The notes beneath the pieces were generated by a model. That model was not told the DNA's origin, made no database searches, and saw nothing but the letters and a program-made list of their open reading frames with translations. The position numbers and the translations under genes were made by a program. 24,813 nucleotides of DNA from IMG/VR virus record IMGVR_UViG_3300044960_000675, positions 1 to 24,813 of that record. The stretch is one strand, 5' to 3'. This DNA is from a virus. Positions 1-6,843 of the stretch are shown piece by piece (the first letter of the stretch is position 1; each line of letters opens with the position of its first letter).

Positions 1-1
1 G

Positions 2-91
2 TTCTGCGCGTGTGAGGACCATTCGCGCTGGGCCGCGCGTGAGCCAAGCAGAAGCAGCGATCCAAAGATTGCGATGATCAGGCGACGTTGA
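2..91 (+). CDS. Possible 3' end of an upstream gene (unrecognised)
   Basis: A reading frame enters from the left edge and ends at TGA 89-91. It would encode about 29 residues with a Cys-x-Cys near the edge (FCACEDHSRW) and a basic end (MIRRR). I do not recognise the family. A second frame is also open from base 3 to a TGA at 75-77, so the choice of frame is uncertain and the stretch may be non-coding. Genes before the small terminase in lambda-like phages vary a lot, so the position says little. Confidence 0.2.
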   Translation, partial: FCACEDHSRWAAREPSRSSDPKIAMIRRR

Positions 92-98
92 TCACATC

Positions 99-707
99 AT
101 GATCGGCTCTGAGGGCGGCATGCCGGGAGCCCATCGCGCGAGCGCGATGGGAACCCGAGTTGCCTCGCAGCGCGAGGTGGCACGCCGGCTGGGGATCTCG
201 CACACGGCCCTGCAGAAGGCGCAGCGCTCGGGGCGCATCGCGCCCGAGCCGGACGGCGGCTGGGACGTCGAGAAGGTGCGTGCGCAGCTCGCCCGCACGG
301 CCGACCCGGCGCGCAAGACCGGCGGGATGGCGACACCGACGCCACCGTCCCCGCGTCCGGCGGCGAAGCCCCTGCCGATCGGTGCACCGGCGCCCGCGCT
401 CGACCCGCCGCCGAGCGGGTCGAGCTACCACACAGCGCGCACGGCCAACGAGGTGCTGAAGGCGCAGGAGCGCAAGCTCCGCCTCGAGGAGCGCAAGGGC
501 CAGCTGGTCGACAAGGCGCGCGCGCTGCTGCTGGTGCATCGGCTGGCGAAGGAAGAGCGTGACGCGATCCTGGGCTGGCCCGCACGGGTCGCGGCCGAAA
601 TGGCGGCCGAGCTCGGCGTCGATGCGCACCGGCTGCAGATGATGCTCGATGCACGGCTGCGCACGCTGCTCGCCGAGCGCAACGACGTGCGGATCGCGGT
701 GACATGA
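99..707 (+). CDS. terS: Phage terminase small subunit (Nu1-like)
   Basis: Recognises phage DNA and brings the large terminase to the packaging site in the cytoplasm. The N-terminal part holds a winged helix-turn-helix of the lambda Nu1 type (SQREVARRLGISHTALQKA, then a GRI wing and a WDVEKVRAQL helix). A proline/alanine-rich linker follows. The C-terminal half is helical and charged (NEVLKAQERKLRLEERKGQL), ending in LRTLLAERNDV, typical of the oligomerisation and large-subunit contact region. The stop overlaps the terL start by 4 bp. The start is uncertain: in-frame ATGs lie at 99, 120 and 147. The homologous part begins just after 147, and that ATG lies inside a palindromic repeat (124-157), while a weak purine stretch (GAGGG, 111-115) precedes 120. 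The widest frame is given. Function is confident from sequence and context. Confidence 0.85.
   Translation: MIGSEGGMPGAHRASAMGTRVASQREVARRLGISHTALQKAQRSGRIAPEPDGGWDVEKVRAQLARTADPARKTGGMATPTPPSPRPAAKPLPIGAPAPALDPPPSGSSYHTARTANEVLKAQERKLRLEERKGQLVDKARALLLVHRLAKEERDAILGWPARVAAEMAAELGVDAHRLQMMLDARLRTLLAERNDVRIAVT
124..157. repeat. 34-bp palindromic repeat, copy 1 (REP-like)
   Basis: Perfect 10-bp arms (130-139 and 142-151) around a GA centre, flanked by CGGGAG and AACCCG so that the whole 34 bp is close to palindromic. Related 34-bp units lie at 2569-2602 (about 30 of 34 positions the same, opposite orientation) and 21430-21463. This copy lies at the 5' end of terS and contains the in-frame ATG at 147. 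Size, symmetry and dispersal fit a REP-type element; the family name is inference. Confidence 0.65.
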
Positions 708-2746
708 CCAGCCTGGAGGCGATCCTCACGGAGGTCGGCCGGTTCGATGGCGACCTTGAGATCGTCCAGGCCTGGCGCGACGGCCTGGCCCCCGAGCCGG
801 CGCTGCTGGTCTCGGAATGGGCCGACCGGCATCGCGTCCTCGGCTCGCGGGACTCCGCCGAGCCGGGCCCCTACCGCACGTCCCGCACGCCGTACCTGCG
901 CGCGGTGATGGACGCGCTGTCGCCGTCGCACCCGGCGCGCTGCGTGGTGTTCATGAAAGGCGCCCAGGTCGGTGCCACCACCGTGGGGACGAACTGGATC
1001 GGCTACGTGGTGCATCACGCGCCGGGACCGATGCTGGCGGTGCAGCCGACCACGGAGCTCGCCAAGCGCTTCTCCGACCAGCGGATCGATCCGCTGATCG
1101 AAGAGACGCCCGCGATCCGCGAGCGGGTGGCACCCGCGCGTTCGCGCGACTCCGGCAATCGTCAGCTCTCGAAGGAGTTCCCCGGCGGGCAGCTGGTGAT
1201 GACGGGCGCGAACAGCGCCGTGGGCCTGCGCTCGATGAGTGCCCGCTTCCTGTTCCTCGACGAGATCGACGCCTATCCGGGTGACGTCGAGGGCGAGGGC
1301 GATCCGATCGCGCTCGCCGAGGCGCGCGCCCGCACCTTCGGCTGGCGCCGCAAGACCTTCCTGGTCTCGACGCCGACCATCGCCGGGCTGTCGCGGATCG
1401 AGCGCGAGTACCTCGCCTCCGACCAGCGTCGGTTCTTCGTGCCGTGTCCGCGCTGCAACGCGATGCAGTGGCTGCGGTTCGAGCGGCTGGTCTGGCAGAA
1501 GGGCGAACCGGAAAGCGCGCGGTATCTGTGCGAGGCGTGCGAGCATCCGATCGGCGCGCAGCACAAGACCGCGATGCTGGCCGCGGGGGAATGGCGCGCC
1601 ACGGCCGTATCGGACGATCCGCACACGATCGGCTTCCACATCTCGGCGCTCTACTCGCCGGTCGGCTGGCTTGCCTGGAGCGAGATCGCCCGGTCGTGGG
1701 AGGCGGCGCAGGGCGACGACCGCGCGATCAAGACGTTCAAGAACACCGTGCTCGGCGAGACCTGGCAGGAGAGCGGCGAGGCGCCGGACTGGCAGCGGCT
1801 CTACGAGCGGCGTGAGGACTGGCAGATCGGCACGGTGCCCGTCGGTGGTCTGTTCCTCACCGCCGGCGCAGACGTGCAGCGCGACCGCATCGAGGTCTCG
1901 ATCTGGGCCTGGGGCCGTGGCCTCGAGAGCTGGTTCGTCGACCACGTGGTGATCGATGGCGGTCCCGAGCGTGCCGAGACATGGGCTAGGCTGACGGCGC
2001 TGCTGGGGCAGACCTGGCCGACGGGTCACGCGAGCGGCGCGCGGTTGGGCCTGGCGAAGCTTGCCATTGACACGGGCTACGAGGCGCCTGCGGTCTATGC
2101 CTGGGCGCGCCGCGCCGGACATGCCCAGGTCGTGCCGGTGAAGGGCGTGGACGGGTTCAACCGCGTCGCGCCGATCGTCGGCCCGAGCTACGTCGATGTG
2201 ACCGAGGGCGGACGCAAGCTGCGCCGTGGTGTGCGGCTCTGGACGGTCGCCGTCGCCACCTTCAAGAGCGAGACCTACCGCTTCCTGCGACTGAGCCGGC
2301 CGACGGACGAGGAGCTCACCGCGGGGACCGCCTATCCGCCCGGCTACGTCCACCTGCCGCGGGGGATGGAAGCGGAGTGGGTGAAGCAGCTGGTCGCCGA
2401 GCAGCTGGTGAGCGTGCGCACGAAGCGCGGCTTCGCCCGGCTCGAGTGGCAGAAGCTGCGGGAGCGCAACGAGGTCCTCGACTGCCGCGTCTATGCCCGC
2501 GCCGCGGCCTGGATCGCCGGAGCCGATCGCTGGACCGAGGCGACGTGGCGTGATCTCGAGGCGCAGGTCGGGCTCCGATCGCGCTCGCGCAATGGGCACC
2601 CGGTCGCGCCCAGGCACCGCGATGACGTGCCTGCGTCAGCGCCCGAGCAGTCGGATGCTGCCGATCCCGTGCCACCCTCGGCCGGCGTGCTCCGCCGCCG
2701 TGCACCGCGCGGCCGGCGCGTGTTCACCCCGTCCTATCTGCGCTGA
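704..2746 (+). CDS. terL: Phage terminase large subunit (GpA family)
   Basis: ATP-driven packaging motor and nuclease that cuts concatemeric DNA and pumps it into the procapsid. The N-terminal ATPase has the GpA-type Walker A region KGAQVGATT (residues 85-93) and Walker B FLFLDEID with Asp186-Glu187. A zinc-ribbon-like part follows with CPRC (248-251) and CEAC (276-279). The nuclease domain shows acidic residues in expected places: Asp390 (AGADVQRDR), Asp456 (AIDTGYE) and Asp593 (EVLDCRVYARAA). At 680 residues it is slightly longer than lambda gpA (641). The last 60 or so residues are low in complexity and basic, and part of them (about 622-633) is encoded by a palindromic repeat. The ATG overlaps the terS stop (ATGA). 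High confidence. Confidence 0.95.
   Translation: MTSLEAILTEVGRFDGDLEIVQAWRDGLAPEPALLVSEWADRHRVLGSRDSAEPGPYRTSRTPYLRAVMDALSPSHPARCVVFMKGAQVGATTVGTNWIGYVVHHAPGPMLAVQPTTELAKRFSDQRIDPLIEETPAIRERVAPARSRDSGNRQLSKEFPGGQLVMTGANSAVGLRSMSARFLFLDEIDAYPGDVEGEGDPIALAEARARTFGWRRKTFLVSTPTIAGLSRIEREYLASDQRRFFVPCPRCNAMQWLRFERLVWQKGEPESARYLCEACEHPIGAQHKTAMLAAGEWRATAVSDDPHTIGFHISALYSPVGWLAWSEIARSWEAAQGDDRAIKTFKNTVLGETWQESGEAPDWQRLYERREDWQIGTVPVGGLFLTAGADVQRDRIEVSIWAWGRGLESWFVDHVVIDGGPERAETWARLTALLGQTWPTGHASGARLGLAKLAIDTGYEAPAVYAWARRAGHAQVVPVKGVDGFNRVAPIVGPSYVDVTEGGRKLRRGVRLWTVAVATFKSETYRFLRLSRPTDEELTAGTAYPPGYVHLPRGMEAEWVKQLVAEQLVSVRTKRGFARLEWQKLRERNEVLDCRVYARAAAWIAGADRWTEATWRDLEAQVGLRSRSRNGHPVAPRHRDDVPASAPEQSDAADPVPPSAGVLRRRAPRGRRVFTPSYLR
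2569..2602. repeat. 34-bp palindromic repeat, copy 2, inside terL
   Basis: Same length as copy 1 and about 30 of 34 positions identical to its reverse complement, including the central GCGCTCGCGC. It lies in frame in the 3' end of terL and encodes part of GLRSRSRNGHPV, in the poorly conserved C-terminal tail after the nuclease domain. It appears tolerated because it adds residues without a stop or frameshift. Confidence 0.6.
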
Positions 2747-2755
2747 GGTGATGCC

Positions 2756-2968
2756 GTGACGATCGAGCAGATGACGGCGCGGCGCGAGGCGCTGCTCGAG
2801 GCGCGCTGGCGCGGGGTGCGCACGGTCGAGATCGAGGGCCGCCGCATCACCTACGCCACCGACGCCGAGATGGCCGCGGCGATCGCCGATCTCGAACGCC
2901 GCATCGCCGATGCCTCTGCCGGCGCGCGGCGGCGGATCGTCCGCACCACCGCGAGCAAGGGGCTGTAG
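2756..2968 (+). CDS. gpW-like head-tail joining protein
   Basis: Small head completion protein that binds the portal vertex after packaging and prepares it for tail attachment. The product is 70 residues, close to lambda gpW (68). It has an N-terminal helix (MTARREALLEARWRGVRTV), a beta hairpin (EIEGRRITYATDAEM) and a second helix (AAAIADLERRIADA), the gpW fold order. The start is GTG at 2756, preceded by TGAGGTG; an ATG at 2771 is less likely because it would clip helix 1. Position between terL and portal is the same as in lambda. High confidence in the family. Confidence 0.85.
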   Translation: MTIEQMTARREALLEARWRGVRTVEIEGRRITYATDAEMAAAIADLERRIADASAGARRRIVRTTASKGL

Positions 2969-2974
2969 GTTCGG

Positions 2975-4444
2975 ATGCTGGCCACGCTCTCGCGCTGGCG
3001 TCGGCGCGTCGGTGCCTTCATTGGAGGCTTCGAGGCTGGGGAGGCGGGCCGTCGGCTGCGCCACTTCCAGCCGAGCCGAGCGCATCTGAACACCCTGATC
3101 GCCGCTGCCGGTGCGGACATCACCGCGCGCGCCCGCTGGCTCGTGCGCAACAACGGCTATGCGGCGAACGCCATCGAGTCCTGGGCCGGCAACGTGGTCG
3201 GCAGCGGCATCAAGCCGTCATCGCTGATCGCCGACAGCGCGCTCAAGGCCGCGGTGCAGCGTCTCTGGCTCGACTGGACCGACGAGAGCGACGCCGAAGG
3301 CTTCACCGACTTCTACGGCCAGCAGCGCCGGGTTGCGCGCGAAGTGTTCATCGCCGGTGAGGTGTTCTTGCGCTTTCGCCCCCGCCGCCCCGAAGACGGG
3401 CTCGTCGTGCCGCTGCAACTCCAGATGCTGCCCTCCGAGATGCTGCCGCTCAACCGCAACGAAGTTGCATCCAACGGCAACGTCATCCGCCAGGGCATCG
3501 AGTTCGACCGCATCGGGCGGAGGGTGGCGTACCACTTCCTGCGCCGCCATCCAGGCGACACCACCGATCCCGGACTCGCAGGCGAGACCGTGCGCGTGCC
3601 AGCTTCGGAGGTGATCCACGTGATCGACCCGGTCGATGCCGGGCAGCTGCGCGGCATCTCCCGCTTCGCCCCAGGCATCGTCAAGCTCTTCCTGCTCGAC
3701 CAATACGACGATGCCGAACTCGACCGGAAGAAGGTCGCGGCGATGCACGCCCTGTTCATCACCACCCCGGCACCGGCCGAGCCGTTCGACGTCGCCGAGA
3801 GCGAGGACCGGGGCGGCGAGCGGCAGATGGACTTGCAGCCCGGCCAGATCGTCATGCTGGAGCCGGGCGAGGAGATCCAGACCTCGGCGCCGGCCGACGT
3901 CGGCCAGACCTACGAGCCGTTCCAGTACCGCACGCTGCTGCAGGTCTCGGCGGCGCTGGGCATCCCCTACGCCTACCTCTCCAACGACATGGTGCGCGCG
4001 AACTACTCGAACTCGCGGCTCGCGCTCCTCGAGTTCCGCCGCCGCGTCGAGGCCTATCAGCATGCGGTGATGGTCTGGCAGCTCTGCCGGCGCGTTAGGG
4101 TGCGCTGGATGGACACGGCCGTGATGGCGGGCGCGCTCAAGCTGCCCGACTACGAGGCACGCCGCCGCGACTGGATCGGGTGCGCCTGGCTGCCGCCGCG
4201 CTGGGACTGGGTCGATCCGCTGAAGGACGCGCGCGCCGAGATCGAGCAGATCCAGGCCGGGCTCAAGAGCCGGACGCAAGCCCTTGCCGAGCGCGGCTAC
4301 GACGCCGACCAGGTCGATGCCGAGATCGCCGCCGATCGCGCGCGCGAGCAGAGGCTCGGACTGGCATTCGGGGCCACGCCGGGTGCGCTGCGTCAGGGTG
4401 GCGATGCCGACGAGGAGACGGCTACGGCTGCAACGCCCGCATGA
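2975..4444 (+). CDS. Phage portal protein (lambda gpB family)
   Basis: Forms the dodecameric ring at the capsid vertex through which DNA is packaged and ejected. The 489-residue protein has the lambda-type portal landmarks: RARWLVRNNGYAANAIESW near the N-terminus, IEFDRIGRRVAYHFLRRHPG with the following VIHVIDPVDAGQLRGISRFA, and the later GIPYAYLSNDMVRANYSNSR segment, all typical of PF05136. The C-terminal 50 residues are charged and helical and may contact the scaffold. The start ATG is 6 nt past the gpW stop. Its 3' end overlaps the 3' end of the minus-strand antitoxin gene by 23 bp. High confidence. Confidence 0.93.
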   Translation: MLATLSRWRRRVGAFIGGFEAGEAGRRLRHFQPSRAHLNTLIAAAGADITARARWLVRNNGYAANAIESWAGNVVGSGIKPSSLIADSALKAAVQRLWLDWTDESDAEGFTDFYGQQRRVAREVFIAGEVFLRFRPRRPEDGLVVPLQLQMLPSEMLPLNRNEVASNGNVIRQGIEFDRIGRRVAYHFLRRHPGDTTDPGLAGETVRVPASEVIHVIDPVDAGQLRGISRFAPGIVKLFLLDQYDDAELDRKKVAAMHALFITTPAPAEPFDVAESEDRGGERQMDLQPGQIVMLEPGEEIQTSAPADVGQTYEPFQYRTLLQVSAALGIPYAYLSNDMVRANYSNSRLALLEFRRRVEAYQHAVMVWQLCRRVRVRWMDTAVMAGALKLPDYEARRRDWIGCAWLPPRWDWVDPLKDARAEIEQIQAGLKSRTQALAERGYDADQVDAEIAADRAREQRLGLAFGATPGALRQGGDADEETATAATPA

Positions 4445-4790
4445 CCGCCTGCGGGTCGCGATCGATCGCCATCAGCAGCGCGCGCGCCGGCCCCTCCGGC
4501 ACCCGCCGGCCCTGCTCCCAGTTGCGCAGCGTGTGGGGGCTGATGTGGAACGCCTTGGCGAAGCGTTCCTGCGACAGCCCGGTCTTGGCGCGGATGGTCG
4601 CGACGTCGAGGGGACGTAGCACCCGCACCCGCCCCGTGCGCAGCCCGGCCTTGAAGTCGACATCGCCGGTGACCGTGCCATCCGCCCGGGCCTGACGGGC
4701 GATCTCCTTTTCGGTCGTGGCCGCGATCCGCTTGCGGTCCACACGCGCCCGCCGGTGCGCTTCCTCACTCGACAGCTTTACGATAGGCAT
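4422..4790 (-). CDS. BrnA/HigA-type antitoxin with helix-turn-helix
   Basis: Antitoxin and probable autorepressor of a type II toxin-antitoxin pair. The 122-residue protein has a basic N-terminal part (SSEEAHRRARVDRKRIAATT), a linker, then a C-terminal XRE-like helix-turn-helix (TIRAKTGLSQERFAKAFHIS, then TLRNWEQGRRVPEGPARALL, about residues 65-108). This layout is usual for antitoxins paired with BrnT. Its ATG lies 26 bp inside the 3' end of the toxin gene, so the two are translationally coupled, toxin first. It runs against all surrounding phage genes and its end overlaps the portal gene. The frame is intact. The HTH call is strong; the exact antitoxin family name is less certain. Confidence 0.85.
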   Translation of the reverse strand: MPIVKLSSEEAHRRARVDRKRIAATTEKEIARQARADGTVTGDVDFKAGLRTGRVRVLRPLDVATIRAKTGLSQERFAKAFHISPHTLRNWEQGRRVPEGPARALLMAIDRDPQAVMRALQP

Positions 4791-5034
4791 CGCGTTCTCT
4801 CCGGTTCGCGAGACGGGCGGAGATGATCCGGCGCATCGCGCCGCGCCAAGTGTAGACGACGAACAGGACGTCCTCGTTAGCCTGCCCGATCGCCTGGATG
4901 CGTCGCTCGCCGTAGTCCCGCCGCACGTCGTCCTATTCGAGCGTGGCGCCGTCGAAGATCAAGGCGGCATAGGCGAAGTCGAAACCGCGCTCGCGCAGGT
5001 TCGCCTCGCTCTTCGCTTCGTCCCACTCGAACAC
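4765..5034 (-). pseudogene. BrnT-type toxin gene with in-frame amber codon
   Basis: BrnT toxins are ribonucleases of the RelE fold that cut mRNA. The 90-codon frame runs from GTG 5034 to TGA 4767-4765. It begins VFEWDEAKSEANLRERGFDF, the BrnT signature, and continues after the stop with DYGERRIQAIG, VLFVVYTWRG and MRRIISARLANRRERDAY, all expected BrnT blocks including the RIISAR motif. Codon 34 is TAG (plus-strand bases 4933-4935). As read, translation gives only 33 residues and the active-site half is lost, unless the codon is suppressed or translation restarts at the GTG three codons later. An in-frame TAG also lies just upstream of the GTG, which supports that start. There is no frameshift or other decay, so the lesion looks recent or is a sequencing error. 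Confidence 0.75.
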
Positions 5035-5040
5035 GGCAGA

Positions 5041-5069
5041 TGACTAAGCCAACGACTGATCTAAGTCAA
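5041..5069 (-). promoter_or_regulatory. Candidate promoter/operator of the toxin-antitoxin pair
   Basis: Read on the minus strand, TTGACT (5069-5064) and TAGTCA (5046-5041) are 17 bp apart, a fair -35 and a weak -10 match. An imperfect inverted repeat (GACTAAG 5042-5048, CTAAGTC 5061-5067, one mismatch) overlaps both boxes, as expected for an operator bound by the HTH antitoxin. The toxin GTG at 5034 is only 6 bp from the -10 box, so the transcript could be leaderless or nearly so. Confidence 0.4.
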
Positions 5070-5107
5070 CGGCGGAGTCTCGTGTCCGCCTTTCGTGCCG
5101 AGGTCCC

Positions 5108-6358
5108 ATGACATCCTTGCAGACAGCGCTCATCCGGCTCGCGAGCCGCCCGCTGGCGATCGCGCCGCGCGCACTGGAAGCGCTGCTCGCGGCTGGCAAC
5201 GTTGCCCTCGCGCCGCGGAGCAGCGGGACAACGCTGGGTCGCGGCTATGCCGTCACCGATGCCGGCATCGCGGTAGTGCCGGTGCTGGGTCCGCTGGTCG
5301 CGCGCGACGACTGGTTGACGGAGCTGTTCGGCGCCTCTGTCTACGGCGGGGTCGGCGACACCATCGAGAACGCGCTGGCCGATCCGTCGGTGCGCGGCGT
5401 GGTGATGGAGATCGACTCCCCGGGCGGCGAGGTCGCTGGCATGTTCGATCTCGTCGACCGGCTGGTTTCGCTGCGTGCCACCGCCGGCAAGCCCCTGTGG
5501 GCGGTCGCGAGTGAGAGCGCGACCTCGGCGGCCTATGCGATCGCCAGCGCGGCGGAGCGCATCTACGTCACCCGGACCGGCGAGGTGGGCTCGATCGGTA
5601 TCGTCGCCGCGCACCTTGACCAGAGCAGCGCCGATGCGAAGGCCGGGCTCGCCTGGACCTTCATCCATGCGGGCGCGCACAAGCTCGACGGCAATCCGCA
5701 CCAGCCTCTGTCCGACCCTGCGCGCGCGGCGATCCAGGCGGACGTCGATGCGCTCTACGGCGAGTTGGTCGACCTGGTCGCGCGCAACCGCAACCTGGCG
5801 CCGGAGACGGTGCGCGCCACCGAGTCGGCGATCTACCGCGGCCGCGCCGGTGTTGCGATCGGTCTCGCCGATCGCATCGGCACCGTCGAGACCGCGCTCG
5901 CCGAGATGGCCACCCACCTCGCGGCACCGATCAGCCGACGCGGTGCACGCGATACAGCCACCCCAACAACTGCTCGGAGACTCACGATGACCCATCCGGT
6001 CGAACCCGATGATGCACCCGAAACGGAGGCGCAGCACGAGCCGCCGCAGGAGGCGTCCGAGACCGCACTGCCGGAGCCTGCGCCGGCACTGCCGGACGAG
6101 GCCACGCGCGCCGCCGCGGCGGAGATCGCCGAGGTGGCCGCACAGGCCGCCCGCCTCGGCGTTGCGGTGGATGCAGCCGACGCCATCCGACGCGGCATCA
6201 CTGCCCACGCCCTGCGCCGCTCTGTCCTCGACGCCTTGGCCGCACGCGCTGAAGCAAGCGCGATCGTGACCGCCAAGTCCAATCCGGCATCCGATGGAAT
6301 ATCGGAAAGCCCGATCGTCCGACGTGCGCGCGAGCGCGCCGCGGCCGCGCAGCACTGA
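5108..6358 (+). CDS. S49-family phage protease with C-terminal scaffold
   Basis: Capsid maturation protease like lambda gpC, fused to a scaffold domain. Residues 1-280 form an SppA/ClpP-type serine protease: an IEIDSPGG-like motif (VVMEIDSPGGEV), nucleophile Ser140 in SATSAAYAIAS, the GEVGSIGIVAAH segment, and probable general base Lys192 in GAHKLDGNP. After a linker, residues 294-416 are acidic, proline- and alanine-rich and then helical, as in Nu3-type scaffolds. A separate start at 5987 would give this part alone. Total length 416, near lambda gpC (439). The start ATG at 5108 has only a weak GAGG before it and follows the divergent toxin-antitoxin promoter region. High confidence in the protease; good confidence in the scaffold. 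Confidence 0.92.
   Translation: MTSLQTALIRLASRPLAIAPRALEALLAAGNVALAPRSSGTTLGRGYAVTDAGIAVVPVLGPLVARDDWLTELFGASVYGGVGDTIENALADPSVRGVVMEIDSPGGEVAGMFDLVDRLVSLRATAGKPLWAVASESATSAAYAIASAAERIYVTRTGEVGSIGIVAAHLDQSSADAKAGLAWTFIHAGAHKLDGNPHQPLSDPARAAIQADVDALYGELVDLVARNRNLAPETVRATESAIYRGRAGVAIGLADRIGTVETALAEMATHLAAPISRRGARDTATPTTARRLTMTHPVEPDDAPETEAQHEPPQEASETALPEPAPALPDEATRAAAAEIAEVAAQAARLGVAVDAADAIRRGITAHALRRSVLDALAARAEASAIVTAKSNPASDGISESPIVRRARERAAAAQH
5987..6358 (+). CDS. Internally started capsid scaffold protein (Nu3-like)
   Basis: An in-frame ATG at 5987 within the protease gene is preceded by GGAGA (5976-5980) six bases upstream, a better ribosome site than that of the full-length gene. The product would be 123 residues: an acidic, proline-rich N-terminus (HPVEPDDAPETEAQ), a long alanine-rich helical part (AAAEIAEVAAQAARLGVAVD) and a basic C-terminal end (VRRARERAAAAQH) of the kind that binds capsid protein. 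This repeats the lambda C/Nu3 nested-gene arrangement. Scaffold would guide major capsid protein into procapsids and then be degraded by the protease. The site is seen; its use is inferred. Confidence 0.65.
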   Translation: MTHPVEPDDAPETEAQHEPPQEASETALPEPAPALPDEATRAAAAEIAEVAAQAARLGVAVDAADAIRRGITAHALRRSVLDALAARAEASAIVTAKSNPASDGISESPIVRRARERAAAAQH

Positions 6359-6373
6359 CCAGGAGAGAACCCC

Positions 6374-6763
6374 ATGCCCGTTCTGACCAAGGATCCGACG
6401 CTCGGCGACCTGCTCAAGTACGAGCTCAACGGGAACTACACCCGCGAGGTCGTGACGCTGAAGGGCGGCACCGCCTATCCGCTTGGTGCTGTGCTCGGCA
6501 GGATCACGGCCTCCGGCATCCATCGCTTCTCGCCGGCCGCCACGGTTACGGGCGACGAAGGCGCCGAGACCGCGGTCGCCGTGCTGATCGAGGCGGTCGA
6601 CGCCACCTCCGGCGCCACCACCGGCGTGGTGGTTGCGCGGGGTCCGGCCATCGTCTCCAAGGCTGCGCTGGTGTTCGACGCTTCGGTCGACCAGCCCGTC
6701 GAGATCGCCGCCAAGCACAACCAGCTCGCCGCCGCCGGCATCGTCCCGCGCGATACCGCCTGA
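6374..6763 (+). CDS. Head decoration protein (lambda gpD family)
   Basis: Trimeric protein that clamps the outside of the expanded capsid. The 129-residue product matches the HDPD family (PF02924): a flexible N-terminus (KDPTLGDLLKYELNGNYTRE), then a beta-rich body with LKGGTAYPLGAVLGRI, AVAVLIEAVDA, VVVARGPAIVSKAAL and the terminal LAAAGIVPRDTA, a common end for this family. It is slightly longer than lambda gpD (110). AGGAGA at 6361-6366 sets the start. It lies between protease/scaffold and capsid genes as in lambda. High confidence. Confidence 0.9.
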   Translation: MPVLTKDPTLGDLLKYELNGNYTREVVTLKGGTAYPLGAVLGRITASGIHRFSPAATVTGDEGAETAVAVLIEAVDATSGATTGVVVARGPAIVSKAALVFDASVDQPVEIAAKHNQLAAAGIVPRDTA

Positions 6764-6789
6764 GCACGTTCACTCATCCACGCCATGCG

Positions 6790-6813
6790 CGGCGCCGGGT
6801 CCCCTCGGCGCCG
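6790..6813 (+). terminator. Hairpin before the capsid gene: attenuator or weak terminator
   Basis: CGGCGCCG at 6790-6797 pairs with CGGCGCCG at 6806-6813, extended by a G-T and a G-C pair to a 10-bp stem with a 4-base TCCC loop. TTCTTGTCT follows. It lies in the 80-bp gap between the decoration and capsid genes, the largest gap among the plus-strand head genes. It could attenuate read-through, protect an RNA 3' end or serve as a processing site. A full stop seems unlikely because the capsid and tail genes lie downstream with no obvious new promoter. Confidence 0.45.
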
Positions 6814-6843
6814 TTCTTGTCTCTACCCAGAGGAGGCCGACCG

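Noticed and set aside
425-2617. A 730-codon open frame on the minus strand opposite the terminase genes
   Set aside because: It is antisense to terL with its clear ATPase and nuclease motifs. Its protein is arginine/alanine-rich with no recognisable domain, as expected from the complement of GC-rich coding DNA.
4717-5043. Plus-strand frame of 108 codons across the toxin-antitoxin region
   Set aside because: It is antisense to the toxin, whose family motifs are clear on the minus strand.
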